From Pseudomonadota bacterium (GTDB lineage: Bacteria; Pseudomonadota; Gammaproteobacteria; Steroidobacterales; Steroidobacteraceae), in assembly GCA_023417315.1 (NCBI GenBank), contig JAEZFW010000056.1, positions 135,033 to 199,032 on the forward strand: a DNA stretch of 64,000 bases, read 5' to 3'. Position 1 is the stretch's first letter, and each line of letters opens with the position of its first letter. Of this stretch, positions 51,515 to 60,489 are shown in pieces. The position numbers were made by a program, and so were the translations under genes. The notes under the pieces were generated by a model. That model was not told where the DNA came from, ran no database searches, and was given only the letters and a program-made list of their open reading frames with translations.

Positions 51515-52237
51515 ATGCTCACCGACACGCAAACCGGAACGAACCTCGAAGAGGTGGCAGACGGGATCTACCGCATCAACACCCCTGTAGAGATCCCCGA
51601 TGCAGGCGGCTTCAGCTTCAACCAGTATCTCATCGTCGATGACGAGGCCCTGTTGTTTCACACGGGGCAACGACGATTATTTCCGCAAGTGAGCAAAGCT
51701 ATCGAGAAGCTGCTGCCACTCGATCGGTTGCGGTTCATCGGATTGTCGCATTTCGAAGCTGACGAGTGCGGTGCCCTCAACGAGCTGCTAGCAGTCGCGC
51801 CGAACGCCACGCCGATCTGCAGCGGCATCGCGGCGATGACCTCGGTGCATGACTTCGCCGACCGCGCGCCTCGTGTGCTCCTGGACGGTGAGGAAGTGGT
51901 ACTCGGGAGGCATCGGATTCGCTGGTTCGATGCGCCGCATGTGCCGCATGGATGGGAGTGCGGCTTGATGATGGAGATGAGCACGAAGACATTCTTGTGC
52001 GGCGACTTGTTCACCCAAGGTGGACCTGGAACGAAGGCGCTGACCGAAGAGGATATCCTCGGACCGAGCGAAGCGTTCCGGAAACCGCTCGATTACTTCG
52101 CGCATGCACCGACTACGCGGGCTGTGCTCGAGCGCTTCGCGCGCGAGGCGCCGACCACTCTCGCATGCATGCACGGTAGTGCGTGGCGAGGCGATGGAGC
52201 GGGGCTTCTGCGCGCGTTGGCAGAGGCAGTCGGCTAG
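51515..52237 (+). CDS. MBL-fold di-iron protein (ODP-like)
   Basis: A 240-residue metallo-beta-lactamase-fold protein like the ODP domain of flavodiiron proteins. Ligand motifs are SHFEADECGAL (HxExD), WFDAPHVPHGWECGLMMEM and TFLCGDLFTQ, and MHGSAW supplies the last histidine. ATG 51515 (GGAG 9 bases upstream) is preferred to an earlier ATG at 51461. It lacks the flavodoxin domain, so it resembles stand-alone oxygen-binding di-iron proteins used in oxygen sensing or chemotaxis. Whether it signals to the neighbouring kinase is unknown. Confidence 0.87.
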   Translation: MLTDTQTGTNLEEVADGIYRINTPVEIPDAGGFSFNQYLIVDDEALLFHTGQRRLFPQVSKAIEKLLPLDRLRFIGLSHFEADECGALNELLAVAPNATPICSGIAAMTSVHDFADRAPRVLLDGEEVVLGRHRIRWFDAPHVPHGWECGLMMEMSTKTFLCGDLFTQGGPGTKALTEEDILGPSEAFRKPLDYFAHAPTTRAVLERFAREAPTTLACMHGSAWRGDGAGLLRALAEAVG

Positions 52238-52273
52238 CAGCGGTCCAACACGAAGACCGACCCTGTTGGCGGC

Positions 52274-52408
52274 TCATGCTTGTGCATTTTGCCGAAACCG
52301 CTCCAACAGCCCACCCCAGCCCATTGGCGACTCGAACTGACCGCGGATGTCGGGCGCCGCATCACCGTAACGCTCGAGCAAGCGATGCTCGAGATCAACG
52401 CGCGTCAA
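52274..52408 (-). pseudogene. Remnant of an SRPBCC/AHSA1-family gene (C-terminus only)
   Basis: The minus strand encodes TRVDLEHRLLERYGDAAP then FESPMGWGGLLERFRQNAQ before a stop, matching the last 45 residues of Activator-of-Hsp90/SRPBCC proteins. Upstream in the frame the similarity ends abruptly at about 52408, so the rest of the gene has been lost. Confidence 0.6.
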
Positions 52409-52512
52409 CCCTCGCCCTCGAAAGCAATCGTTCGTTCGCAGCAGGACTGCTTCCATACGTCCGAGTACGGGCATACATTCGATGCGTCGACCCAACGCAG
52501 AGCTTTCATCTC

Positions 52513-53343
52513 ATGGCGAAGACCAAAGACATCAGCCAAGCCGTTCGTGAAGTCTGTCTATGGTTCCCCGAAGCAGAAGAGGTGCTGTCTCATGGTTCAC
52601 CCGACTTTCGGGTGAGAGGCAAGACTTTCGCGAGCTATGTGATCAATCATCATGGAGACGGTCACATTGCGCTCTGGTTGAATGCACCTGAAGGTGCGCA
52701 GGAGCACTACGTTAAGCAGGAGCCGAAGCATTACTTCGTACCGCCCTACGTCGGTCCACGCGGTTGGCTCGGCGTGAATCTCGACAAGGGGATCTCCTGG
52801 AAAGTTGTCGCACGTCTCGTACGCGAAGCGTATGAGAAGGTGGCCCCGGCTTCGCTCGCGAAGCCTCTCGATAAGACGATCGAGATCACTCCGCCGACCA
52901 TGACGCTCAAGCCGGAAGACTTCGATCCGATGCAGTCGAAGCGCGCGCAAGCCGTGCTGAAGGAGCTCAGTGAGATTTGTCTATCCCTTCCCGAAACCAT
53001 GCAGGGCACACAGTTCGGCCACCCGGTGTGGCGCGTCGGCAAGAAGGTATTCGCTCAGGCGTACTGTTATCGGACGGATCGCAAGCTGAAGCTTGCATTC
53101 TGGGTGGGTGTAGGCCAACAAGCGCTGTTGATCCGCGACAAGCAGTTCAGCATCCCGGCGTACATCGGGCATCACGGCTGGATTGCCGTTGACGTTACAG
53201 AGGCAGCTAATTGGAGGGAGATTCGCTCGCTCGCACTATTCAGCTATCGCCACTTCGCGCCCACAAGGCTATTGAAGACGCTTGATGAACCGACAGCCCG
53301 CCGTTTCAAGCTCCAGAAATCAGCGAAGAAGAAGACCGTCTGA
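52513..53343 (+). CDS. Tandem MmcQ/YjbR-domain protein
   Basis: A 276-residue cytoplasmic protein from ATG 52513 made of two YjbR/MmcQ domains. The first opens VREVCLWFPEAEEVLSHGSP and has FRVRGKTFASYVINHHGDG; the second has SEICLSLPETMQGTQFGHP, FRVGKKVF-like (WRVGKKVFAQAYCY) and YIGHHGWIAVDVTEAANW. MmcQ-like domains have a CyaY/phage-like double-wing fold that may bind DNA. Two fused copies are a less common layout. Ribosome site weak. Function unknown. Confidence 0.85.
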   Translation: MAKTKDISQAVREVCLWFPEAEEVLSHGSPDFRVRGKTFASYVINHHGDGHIALWLNAPEGAQEHYVKQEPKHYFVPPYVGPRGWLGVNLDKGISWKVVARLVREAYEKVAPASLAKPLDKTIEITPPTMTLKPEDFDPMQSKRAQAVLKELSEICLSLPETMQGTQFGHPVWRVGKKVFAQAYCYRTDRKLKLAFWVGVGQQALLIRDKQFSIPAYIGHHGWIAVDVTEAANWREIRSLALFSYRHFAPTRLLKTLDEPTARRFKLQKSAKKKTV

Positions 53344-53374
53344 AGGATAGCCGCACAAGCATCCACAAGGTGGA

Positions 53375-56300
53375 TCAGACACCGCTTCCATCCAGCACAT
53401 CCCGGACGCGGCGCGCGAGCTCCTCGAACGTGAACGGTTTGCTGATGAGCTGTACGCCGGGATCGAGTCGACCGTGGTGCACGATTGCGTTACGCGAATA
53501 GCCGGTGGTGTAGAGAACGCGCAACTGCGGGCGGCGTTCGAGTGCGATGTCTGCGATCACTCGTCCAGACCGGCCTGGCAGAATCACGTCCGTGAACAGC
53601 AAGTCGATCCGGCGAGGTGAATCGAGCAGCTTCAACGCCTCGTCGGCATCACGCGCTTCGAGCACGTCGTAGCCGAGCTCCCTCAGCACCATGACGCTGT
53701 ATATCCTGACGTCTTCGTTGTCCTCGACGACGAGGATCGTTTCATGCTCGCTCGCAGTCGGGATATACGTGCTGCGTTCATCGTCCTGACGCTTGTCGGT
53801 GCCTGAGTAGCGTGGGAAGTACAGCTTCACCGTCGTACCCTGGCCGGGCTCGCTGTAGATGGTGACGTGACCTCCAGATTGTTTGGCGAAGCCATACACC
53901 ATGCTGAGCCCTAGGCCGGTGCCCTTGCCGACTTCCTTCGTCGTGAAGAACGGCTCGAACGCGCGCTCGAGCGTTTCCCGACTCATGCCGATGCCTGAAT
54001 CGCTGACCGCGACCATGACGTACTGCCCCGGTATGACTTCTCGATCCGTTGCTGCGTAAGTGTCATCGAGAAGCGTGTTCGCGGTTTCGATCGTGAGCTT
54101 GCCTCCCTCGGGCATCGCATCGCGCGCGTTGACCGCGAGATTGATGATCGCGCTTTCGAGCTGATTTTGATCGATCTCTGCCATCCAGAGTCTTGGCGCG
54201 AGTACGCCTTCCAGCTCGATGTTCTCGCCCAATGTGTGGTGCAAGAGCTCGGTCATGTCGCGCACCATCGTGTTCAGATCGATCGGCTTAGGGTCGAGCG
54301 GCTGACGACGCGAGAACGCCAGCAAGCGCGAGGTGAGGCTCGCGGCACGTTGCGCGCTGACCAACGCGAGATCGGCCGAGCGCTTGATGCGCGCCTCGTC
54401 GGCGGGCTTCGCTCTGCGGATCGTGTCGAGACCGCCGATGATCACGGTGAGAAGGTTGTTGAAATCGTGCGCGACTCCGCCTGTGAGTTGCCCCACGGCT
54501 TCCATCTTTTGCGCCTGCCGAAGGGCATCCTCGGCCCGGAGGCGCTCGGCCACTTCTTCGCGCACGCGTTGCTCGAGCGTCGCATTCAATGATTGCAGCT
54601 CGGCCTCTGCGATCCTTCGTTGGTTCAGCTCTCGCTGCACGTCCTGGATCAATCTCGCGTTGTCCATTGCGACCGCAGCGGTCGCCGCAAGACCGGAAAT
54701 CAATTCTTCCGCTCGTTCCGAGAACTTCCCCGGCTCACCATGACCGAAGAACAGCCCGCCCAAGACCTCGTTCGTCGTGGACCGCACCGGTACCGCGAGG
54801 TAGCTGCGAACAGGCAGATGGCCCGGCGGCATTCCCTTGCGCGGCGAGTTCTTTCCGTAGCGTGGGTCCTTGGTGATGTCATCGGAGCGGACGATGGCGG
54901 TGCCGGTGAAGGTGGGCGCAAAGACTGCCGTGTTACGGGGCATGGGAAAGGACGAGAATGCCTCGCGGGGCGCGCCGGAAATCGTATAGAGCGTGTAGCG
55001 CTCTCCGGCTTCGTCGTGAACGTTGTAGAAGAACGCCCCGAACTGGGCGCCGATCAACTCGACGCCTGCATCCACGATCGCTCGCACCACTGGCTCGGTT
55101 TGGATCTCGCCCGCGATCGTGGCGGCGGTGCGATTCAGGATCTGCAGCGCGCGAGTCCTCTCTTTGAGCTCGCGCTCGGTCTGCTTCTCGCTCGTGAGAT
55201 CGATGAGTACACCGGAGAACACACGTTCCCCCGTAGGCAGCATCTCGATGTTCCCGCGCGAAAGAACGGTTCGTTCGCTCCGTGCGCCGATCAGACGATA
55301 TTCCGCCTCGAACGGCTCACCCGATTCGAGCGTGCGCTGCACGAGCGCTGCGGTCGGCGCACGATCCTCGGGATGGATGCCTTCGAAGAACGTGCTGATC
55401 GGCAATCCCTTGATCGCATCTTCAGCGGACAGGCCGAACGCCCCGCCCAGGCTGCCGTATACATGAAGGCGATCGTCCGTCGGTCTCCATTCATACACCG
55501 CGATGCGGCCAGTCGCGAGCGCGCGCGACAGGCGTTCGCGACTGATCTGCAACTGCTGCTCGCGCTGCAGGATCGCGAGCGCAGCGTCGCGGCGCACGGT
55601 TGCCATCTGGATGTTCGTCTGAACTCTGGCCAGGAGCTCGCGCGCTGCGAAGGGCTTGGTGAGATAGTCATCCGCGCCAGATTCGATGCCCTCGATTCTC
55701 GCTTCTTCTCCGGCTCGGGCCGAAACCATGATGACGGGAGTGCTCGCAAGACCCTCATCCGCGCGAATCGCCCGCAACAATTCGAAGCCATCGAGGCCTG
55801 GCATCATGACGTCGGTCACGATCAAATCGAACGAAGCGTCACGCGCCATTCGCAGTGCATGCTCGCCATCCGGTGCCGCGTGCACCTCGTAACCATGCGA
55901 CTCGAGCAAGCGCACGACGTACTCGCGCATGTCCGCATTGTCATCGGCGAGCAAGATGCGCTTGCCGCTTCCGGTCGCAACGATCCCTTCCTTCTCGGTG
56001 ATGCCGCTGGTCAGCGCAGTGCCCTGCAGATCAGGCAGCCAGCGCATCGCCTCATCGATGTAAGGCTGGGCTTTCGTGGCGGCGGAGCTGACGTGCGACT
56101 GTCGGATCTTGTCGCTCGGCAGATGATGGGTGCCGAGCGGAATACGTATGGTGAACGTAGTGCCCTGGCCCACCTCGCTTGCTACATCGATCGAGCCGCC
56201 ATGCAGTCTCACGAGCTCTTGCACGAGCGCAAGGCCGATGCCTGTGCCTTCGAAGCTGCGGCCTTGCGCGCCTTCCACGCGATGAAACCGCTCGAACAAT

Positions 56301-57862
56301 CTCGGAAGCTCTTCGCTCGGAACGCCTATCCCCGTGTCTGCGATGACGATCTGCGCGCGACGGCCGTCGCGTGTCGGCCCGATCGTCACCCTGATGCTTC
56401 CCTGTAAGGTGAACTTGAACGCGTTGGAGAGGATGTTGAGCACGATCTTCTCCCACATCTCTCGGTCCAGATACACAGGCTCGGAGAGAGGTTGAGCTTC
56501 GATCGTGTACTCGAGCCCCGCCTTCTCCAGCGCGGAGCGAAAAGCCGACGCTATATCGGTGGAGAATTCGACGAAGTCCGTCGGCTCATAGACGGCATTG
56601 ATCCGACCGGCCTCGATCCTGGAGAAATCGAGCAAGCTGTTCACCAACCGTAGCAGACGCATGCCATTGCGATGCGCAAGCTGCGCTTGCGAGCGCGTCT
56701 GCTCCGCCGAGAGCGCCTCAGCTTTGAGCAGCTCTTCGAGCGGTCCGAGCATCAGCGTCAGAGGTGTGCGGAACTCGTGACTGACGTTCGAGAAGAACGC
56801 CGTCTTCGCGCGGTCGATTGCGGCGAGCTCCTCCGCTCGTTGGCGCTCATGCTCTAAGCCGCGAATGTTCGCCATTGCGCCAGCGATCTGGTTTGCGATC
56901 AGTCCGACGAAATCTCGGTAAGCAGTATCGATGCGACGGAAAGGATTCACGCCCGCGACGAGAAATCCCGCAAGCTCCGCAGAACCCTGCTGAGCAATGG
57001 GCACGAGCAGAGCCTCACGCGGGGGCACGGACCACTCGCCGGTGGGCAACGAAGCAAAGCGCTCCTGCAGATTGTCGACGACGACGAAGTGGGCGCCGTG
57101 CTTGAGGCTCTCCTCGCCCCAAATATTCGCGCCCGCGGCGATGCTGCTCGGAAAGCCGCTCTGCGCAATGTCGACCCCGCTGCAAGCTACCAGAGAGGCT
57201 GCTCCGTCGTTCGAGGCGAACGTGTACAGCGCGGTGAACGGCAGGTCGCGACCGTTCTTTGCAAGCTGCTTGCTCGTGGCCTCGAACAATTGCTTTTGCC
57301 CCGTTGTCACTGCGGCAGCAGAAGCCAGCTCGCGCAGAGTTGCGAGTCGCCGCGCGTCGATAATGCGGTCCGTTTCTTCCACCACGACGCATAGCAAGCC
57401 GCTCACTGCACCGACCTCGTCGAACAGCGGACTGTACGAGAAGGTGTGATAGGTCTCTTCCGGAAAACCGCTGCGTTCGAGAATCAGCAGCATGCCTTCG
57501 TTGTAAGTGGCCTCACCGGTCGTGAGCACGTGGTTGATGAGCGGACCGATGTCGGGCCAGATCTCCTTCCATACCAACGAGGCGGGTTGCCCGAGTGCCC
57601 AAGGGTGCTTCACGCCCAGCGTCGGGCTGTAGGCATCGTTGTAGAAGAAGCAAAGATCCTTCCCCCAGCCCATCCACATCTGATACCGGGACGTGAGCAG
57701 GATGCGAACCATCGAACGCAGTGGTTGCGGCCAGCGTGCTGGTGCGCCGACCGACGTGCTCTCCCAACCGAGCCCAAGCATGTGAGCCGCGACGGCGCTC
57801 GTGCCTACGAACAGATCTGCTGGTATTTCTTCTTTGCTGTCAGCAGAGGAGGTGGGCTGCAT
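53375..57862 (-). CDS. Giant hybrid sensor histidine kinase, two kinase and two receiver modules
   Basis: A 1495-residue cytoplasmic signalling protein. Order of domains: PAS-like (about 30-175, WPQPLRSMVRILLTSRYQMW), GAF (190-340), HisKA 1 with NVSHEFRTPLTLMLGPLEEL (near 360), HATPase 1 (470-590, DTGIGVPSEELPRLF and GTGIGLALVQE), receiver 1 (635-750, ADDNADM, TDVMMPGLDG), PAS (800-905), GAF (935-1085), a coiled coil, HisKA 2 with GGVAHDFNNLLTVIIGGLDT (near 1130), HATPase 2 (1240-1355) and receiver 2 (1373-1490, VEDNEDV, TDVILPGRSG). No membrane helix. Both kinases and both receivers keep their phospho-sites. An internal phosphorelay is likely; its output protein is not nearby. The opposite-strand 604-codon frame is a shadow. 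Confidence 0.93.
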   Translation of the reverse strand: MQPTSSADSKEEIPADLFVGTSAVAAHMLGLGWESTSVGAPARWPQPLRSMVRILLTSRYQMWMGWGKDLCFFYNDAYSPTLGVKHPWALGQPASLVWKEIWPDIGPLINHVLTTGEATYNEGMLLILERSGFPEETYHTFSYSPLFDEVGAVSGLLCVVVEETDRIIDARRLATLRELASAAAVTTGQKQLFEATSKQLAKNGRDLPFTALYTFASNDGAASLVACSGVDIAQSGFPSSIAAGANIWGEESLKHGAHFVVVDNLQERFASLPTGEWSVPPREALLVPIAQQGSAELAGFLVAGVNPFRRIDTAYRDFVGLIANQIAGAMANIRGLEHERQRAEELAAIDRAKTAFFSNVSHEFRTPLTLMLGPLEELLKAEALSAEQTRSQAQLAHRNGMRLLRLVNSLLDFSRIEAGRINAVYEPTDFVEFSTDIASAFRSALEKAGLEYTIEAQPLSEPVYLDREMWEKIVLNILSNAFKFTLQGSIRVTIGPTRDGRRAQIVIADTGIGVPSEELPRLFERFHRVEGAQGRSFEGTGIGLALVQELVRLHGGSIDVASEVGQGTTFTIRIPLGTHHLPSDKIRQSHVSSAATKAQPYIDEAMRWLPDLQGTALTSGITEKEGIVATGSGKRILLADDNADMREYVVRLLESHGYEVHAAPDGEHALRMARDASFDLIVTDVMMPGLDGFELLRAIRADEGLASTPVIMVSARAGEEARIEGIESGADDYLTKPFAARELLARVQTNIQMATVRRDAALAILQREQQLQISRERLSRALATGRIAVYEWRPTDDRLHVYGSLGGAFGLSAEDAIKGLPISTFFEGIHPEDRAPTAALVQRTLESGEPFEAEYRLIGARSERTVLSRGNIEMLPTGERVFSGVLIDLTSEKQTERELKERTRALQILNRTAATIAGEIQTEPVVRAIVDAGVELIGAQFGAFFYNVHDEAGERYTLYTISGAPREAFSSFPMPRNTAVFAPTFTGTAIVRSDDITKDPRYGKNSPRKGMPPGHLPVRSYLAVPVRSTTNEVLGGLFFGHGEPGKFSERAEELISGLAATAAVAMDNARLIQDVQRELNQRRIAEAELQSLNATLEQRVREEVAERLRAEDALRQAQKMEAVGQLTGGVAHDFNNLLTVIIGGLDTIRRAKPADEARIKRSADLALVSAQRAASLTSRLLAFSRRQPLDPKPIDLNTMVRDMTELLHHTLGENIELEGVLAPRLWMAEIDQNQLESAIINLAVNARDAMPEGGKLTIETANTLLDDTYAATDREVIPGQYVMVAVSDSGIGMSRETLERAFEPFFTTKEVGKGTGLGLSMVYGFAKQSGGHVTIYSEPGQGTTVKLYFPRYSGTDKRQDDERSTYIPTASEHETILVVEDNEDVRIYSVMVLRELGYDVLEARDADEALKLLDSPRRIDLLFTDVILPGRSGRVIADIALERRPQLRVLYTTGYSRNAIVHHGRLDPGVQLISKPFTFEELARRVRDVLDGSGV

Positions 57863-58006
57863 ACTCTGTAATTTTTTCTCGTTGCGCCAAGCTCAGATCA
57901 TGCGGTGCACGATAGCACGCACCGCCGAAAGGCATGAACGCAGCGCGGCACGACCTGGATCCAACGCGAGCAATCTTGAAAGTCCGCGTCCTTGCGGCCA
58001 CCTTAT

Positions 58007-58060
58007 CGCCGTGAGGACGACCTCACCTCTGTACGAACTTTCGGGGACGACCCCGTAACA
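58007..58060 (+). ncRNA. Guanidine-II (mini-ykkC) riboswitch
   Basis: Two small hairpins with identical ACGA loops: GTGAGG-ACGA-CCTCAC (58011-58026) and CGGGG-ACGA-CCCCG (58042-58055), 15 bases apart. Paired GC stems with ACGR loops directly before a gdx/sugE gene are the definition of the guanidine-II riboswitch. The second stem is followed by AAGAGGTG, the ribosome site of the gene, so guanidinium binding would free translation. The gene order and both loops fit without exception. Confidence 0.93.
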
Positions 58061-58074
58061 CCAAGAGGTGTGTG

Positions 58075-58395
58075 ATGCATTGGATCGTCCTCGTGGTCGC
58101 AGGCTTGTTCGAGATTGGCTGGGCCGTCGGGTTGAAATACACGGAAGGCTTCACACGAGTGTGGCCGAGTGTCTGGACAGTGCTCGCCATGATCATCAGC
58201 CTCGGGTTACTTGGCGTGGCGATGAAGTCGTTGCCGCTCGGCACCGCATACGCCGTGTGGGTCGGTGTGGGGGCGGTAGGAACAGCGCTCGTGGGGATCT
58301 TCCTCCTTGCCGAGCCTGCCAATACGTTGCGACTCGTCAGCCTCGGTTTGATCGTCGCCGGCATCATCGGGCTGAAACTAGCGACGCCCGATTGA
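58075..58395 (+). CDS. gdx: Guanidinium exporter Gdx (SugE, SMR family)
   Basis: A 106-residue small-multidrug-resistance antiporter with four membrane helices. Start ATG 58075 follows AAGAGGTG (GTG 58072 is adjacent). HWIVLVVAGLFEIGWAVGLK has the essential glutamate of the SMR family, and KYTEGFTRVWPS and PLGTAYAVWVGVGAVGTALV are typical of the SugE/Gdx branch rather than EmrE. It works as a dual-topology dimer exchanging guanidinium for protons. The guanidine-II riboswitch in its leader confirms the substrate class. Confidence 0.95.
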   Translation: MHWIVLVVAGLFEIGWAVGLKYTEGFTRVWPSVWTVLAMIISLGLLGVAMKSLPLGTAYAVWVGVGAVGTALVGIFLLAEPANTLRLVSLGLIVAGIIGLKLATPD

Positions 58396-58411
58396 CGAAC
58401 AACGTGAATTG

Positions 58412-58434
58412 CAGCTCGCGCCGGTGGCGAGCTG
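58412..58434 (+). terminator. Hairpin after gdx
   Basis: CAGCTCGC and GCGAGCTG form a perfect 8-bp stem around a 7-base loop, 16 bases after the gdx stop and before the convergent GNAT gene. No U-run. Confidence 0.45.
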
Positions 58435-58476
58435 TGAGCGTGGCGGAGAAAACTCGGTGCCTTTCTAGGGAGCCGT

Positions 58477-59004
58477 TTACCGCTTCAGAATGAACTCGCG
58501 ATCCACAGTCTTGCCGACCGGGAATCCATACTCGCCGACTTTGTCGAAGCCGTAGCGGCCATAAAAGCGCTGCGCGCCATAGTTCTCCGACCAGACACCG
58601 ATGTAGAGCGGCGTTTGTCCCTGCGCCTCGAGCCACTCGAGTCCGATAGTCATGAGACGCGTACCGAGGCGAAGGTTGTGATATCGCGCAAGCACATACA
58701 ATTGCTGGATCTCTCCGGCAGTGGGCTCGCGGTTATCGACCGGCAGCTTGCACGCGCCCACGACGATGAAGCCGATCGCCGTTCCATCGGGAAGCATGGC
58801 AATCCAAACGGCACGCTTGGGATCCGCGAGCGTACGCGTCCATGCGGCGACCGAGTGAGCTTCGGAAAGGAAGTACCGTAGATCTTCAGGGGGATAGAGA
58901 TGGCCGAACGTTTCAGTGAACGTTGCGGCTCCCAACGCAGCCAACGTCGGCGCGTCCTCGTTCGTCGCGCGATGAATGATCGGTTGAGCGTCGGCGGGTG
59001 TCAT
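58477..59004 (-). CDS. GNAT-family N-acetyltransferase
   Basis: A 175-residue acetyltransferase. IIHRATNEDAPTLAALGAAT opens the fold; motif A, the acetyl-CoA loop, is IQQLYVLARYHNLRLGTRLM with the RxxGxG-type arrangement degenerate to NLRLGT. YIGVWSENYGAQRFYGRYGF is motif B. It is close to spermidine/amino-acid-acetyltransferase-like GNATs. Substrate unknown. Start ATG 59004. Confidence 0.9.
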   Translation of the reverse strand: MTPADAQPIIHRATNEDAPTLAALGAATFTETFGHLYPPEDLRYFLSEAHSVAAWTRTLADPKRAVWIAMLPDGTAIGFIVVGACKLPVDNREPTAGEIQQLYVLARYHNLRLGTRLMTIGLEWLEAQGQTPLYIGVWSENYGAQRFYGRYGFDKVGEYGFPVGKTVDREFILKR

Positions 59005-59204
59005 TTCTATATTCTAGCGAATCCGAGCAGACACGAGACAAGGACGCGTTTTGTGCCACTCGCGGCGCGGCACCCTCAACCCACGCATTCACGATCCAAA
59101 ATCAGCACTCGTTCCTCATGTCATCGACGGCATGCGAGAATGCGAGCGCGTCGAATGACTACTGAAATGATCGTGTTCCTAGAGATCGGATCCAGGTGGC
59201 GGCG

Positions 59205-59924
59205 ATGAATACGAGATTCGCGGAAAGAACGGTGCTCGTAGCAGGCGGAACCGGCGGGCTCGGTCGTGCCGTAAGTCTTGCGTTTCACGGCGAGGGCGCA
59301 CAAGTCCTCGTCACCTACCGCAAGCAGGATGAGCTCGAGGGCTTAAGAACCGACGCGGGTGAGGGTGGTTCGTCGATCGAAGGTCACCGCGTCGATGTCA
59401 CCGACGAGAACGCAGTGCGTCAGTTCCTCGAGACGCTCATCGCACAGCATGGACGGCTCGATGCGCTCGTGAATACAGTAGGCGGTTATGCAGGCGGGGC
59501 GAAGACGTGGGAGTCGGGCGCCGATGTCTTGGAGCGGATGCTGTCGCTCAATCTTCGCTCTGGTCATGCGCTCATGCGAGCCGCAGTGCCTCACATGATC
59601 AAGCAAGGCCGCGGCTCGATCGTGAACGTGGCCGCGAAAGCCGCAGTCGATCCTCCCGCGGGCGCTGCGGCGTATGCTGCCTCCAAGGCCGCGGCGGTGG
59701 CGTTGCTCGAGTCTATGGCGTCCGAGCTCAAAGGCACCGGCGTGCGGGTGAACTCCGTTCTTCCAAGTGTCATCGATACGGATGCGAATCGGCGCGCGAT
59801 GCCGAATGCGAACTTCGCAAAGTGGCCGAAGCCCGAAGACATCGCTCGCGTGATTCTGTTCTTATGCAGCGATGACGCAACAGTCGTTCATGGAGCGGCC
59901 GTGCCGGTGTACGGCGCTGATTAG
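59205..59924 (+). CDS. Short-chain dehydrogenase/reductase family protein
   Basis: A 239-residue SDR-fold protein from ATG 59205 (AGGTGG upstream; GTG 59196 also possible). The NAD(P) loop is VLVAGGTGGLGRAVSLAF, VDVTDENAVRQFLETL the adenine-binding aspartate region, and LVNTVGGYAGG replaces NNAG. The catalytic YxxxK is in AAYAASKAAAVALLE, but the serine normally 13 residues earlier is alanine (VNVAAKAAVDPPAG). It may therefore be weakly active, use another residue, or act by binding only. Confidence 0.9.
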   Translation: MNTRFAERTVLVAGGTGGLGRAVSLAFHGEGAQVLVTYRKQDELEGLRTDAGEGGSSIEGHRVDVTDENAVRQFLETLIAQHGRLDALVNTVGGYAGGAKTWESGADVLERMLSLNLRSGHALMRAAVPHMIKQGRGSIVNVAAKAAVDPPAGAAAYAASKAAAVALLESMASELKGTGVRVNSVLPSVIDTDANRRAMPNANFAKWPKPEDIARVILFLCSDDATVVHGAAVPVYGAD

Positions 59925-59959
59925 CAAAGACGCGCATCCCGCTCAGGAGGCGCTTTATG

Positions 59960-60292
59960 TCATGTGCGCCAACCGCCCCAGACGATGATACCCATGCCCG
60001 TGAGCACAACGGCCGCGCCGATGAGATCGGTCGTCGAGAGAGGTACTCGATCGACTCTCCACAACCAGACGAGCGCGGTCGCCACGTAGACACCTCCGTA
60101 TGCGGCATACACGCGTCCGGATGCGGTGGGATGCAAGCTCAGAAGCCACACGAAAACCGTGAGACTCAACGCACCCAGTAAGAGCAGCCACGCAGAGCCA
60201 TTCTTCTTGAGCCAGAGATACGGCAGATAACAGCCCACGATCTCTGCGATTGCGGTCAATATGAAGAGGGCAAGAGTCTTGAGAATCAGCAC
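59960..60292 (-). CDS. ynfA: YnfA/UPF0060 family membrane protein
   Basis: A 110-residue inner-membrane protein with four helices of the small drug/metabolite transporter fold. LILKTLALFILTAIAEIVGC then YLPYLWLKKNGSAWLL is the YnfA signature, and RVYAAYGGVYVATALVWLW lies in the third helix. Start GTG 60292 gives the family's usual length (108-110); an ATG at 60328 would add a non-conserved leader. Homologues act like SMR transporters in some hosts. It ends convergently with the SDR gene. Confidence 0.9.
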   Translation of the reverse strand: MLILKTLALFILTAIAEIVGCYLPYLWLKKNGSAWLLLLGALSLTVFVWLLSLHPTASGRVYAAYGGVYVATALVWLWRVDRVPLSTTDLIGAAVVLTGMGIIVWGGWRT

Positions 60293-60489
60293 GCGCGTGC
60301 ATCCTGTTTGTTGAACGAGGCAGAGCACCTCAGGGGCGTCGGTCGAGGCAGGATCATAGCTGTCGCCAGATGTTCTGTTTCTGATGGCAGATTACGTGCT
60401 CATCTCTTGCGCGCTCAAGCAGATTGGTAGTCTCGCTCCCATCAGCCTCCGTTAGAATCACGCCTTTCGATCACTTGGAGGCACGCGCG

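Noticed and set aside
54593..56407. 604-codon plus-strand frame antisense to the hybrid kinase
   Set aside because: It runs opposite a protein with clear kinase, receiver, PAS and GAF motifs; its own product is Arg/His-rich without any domain.
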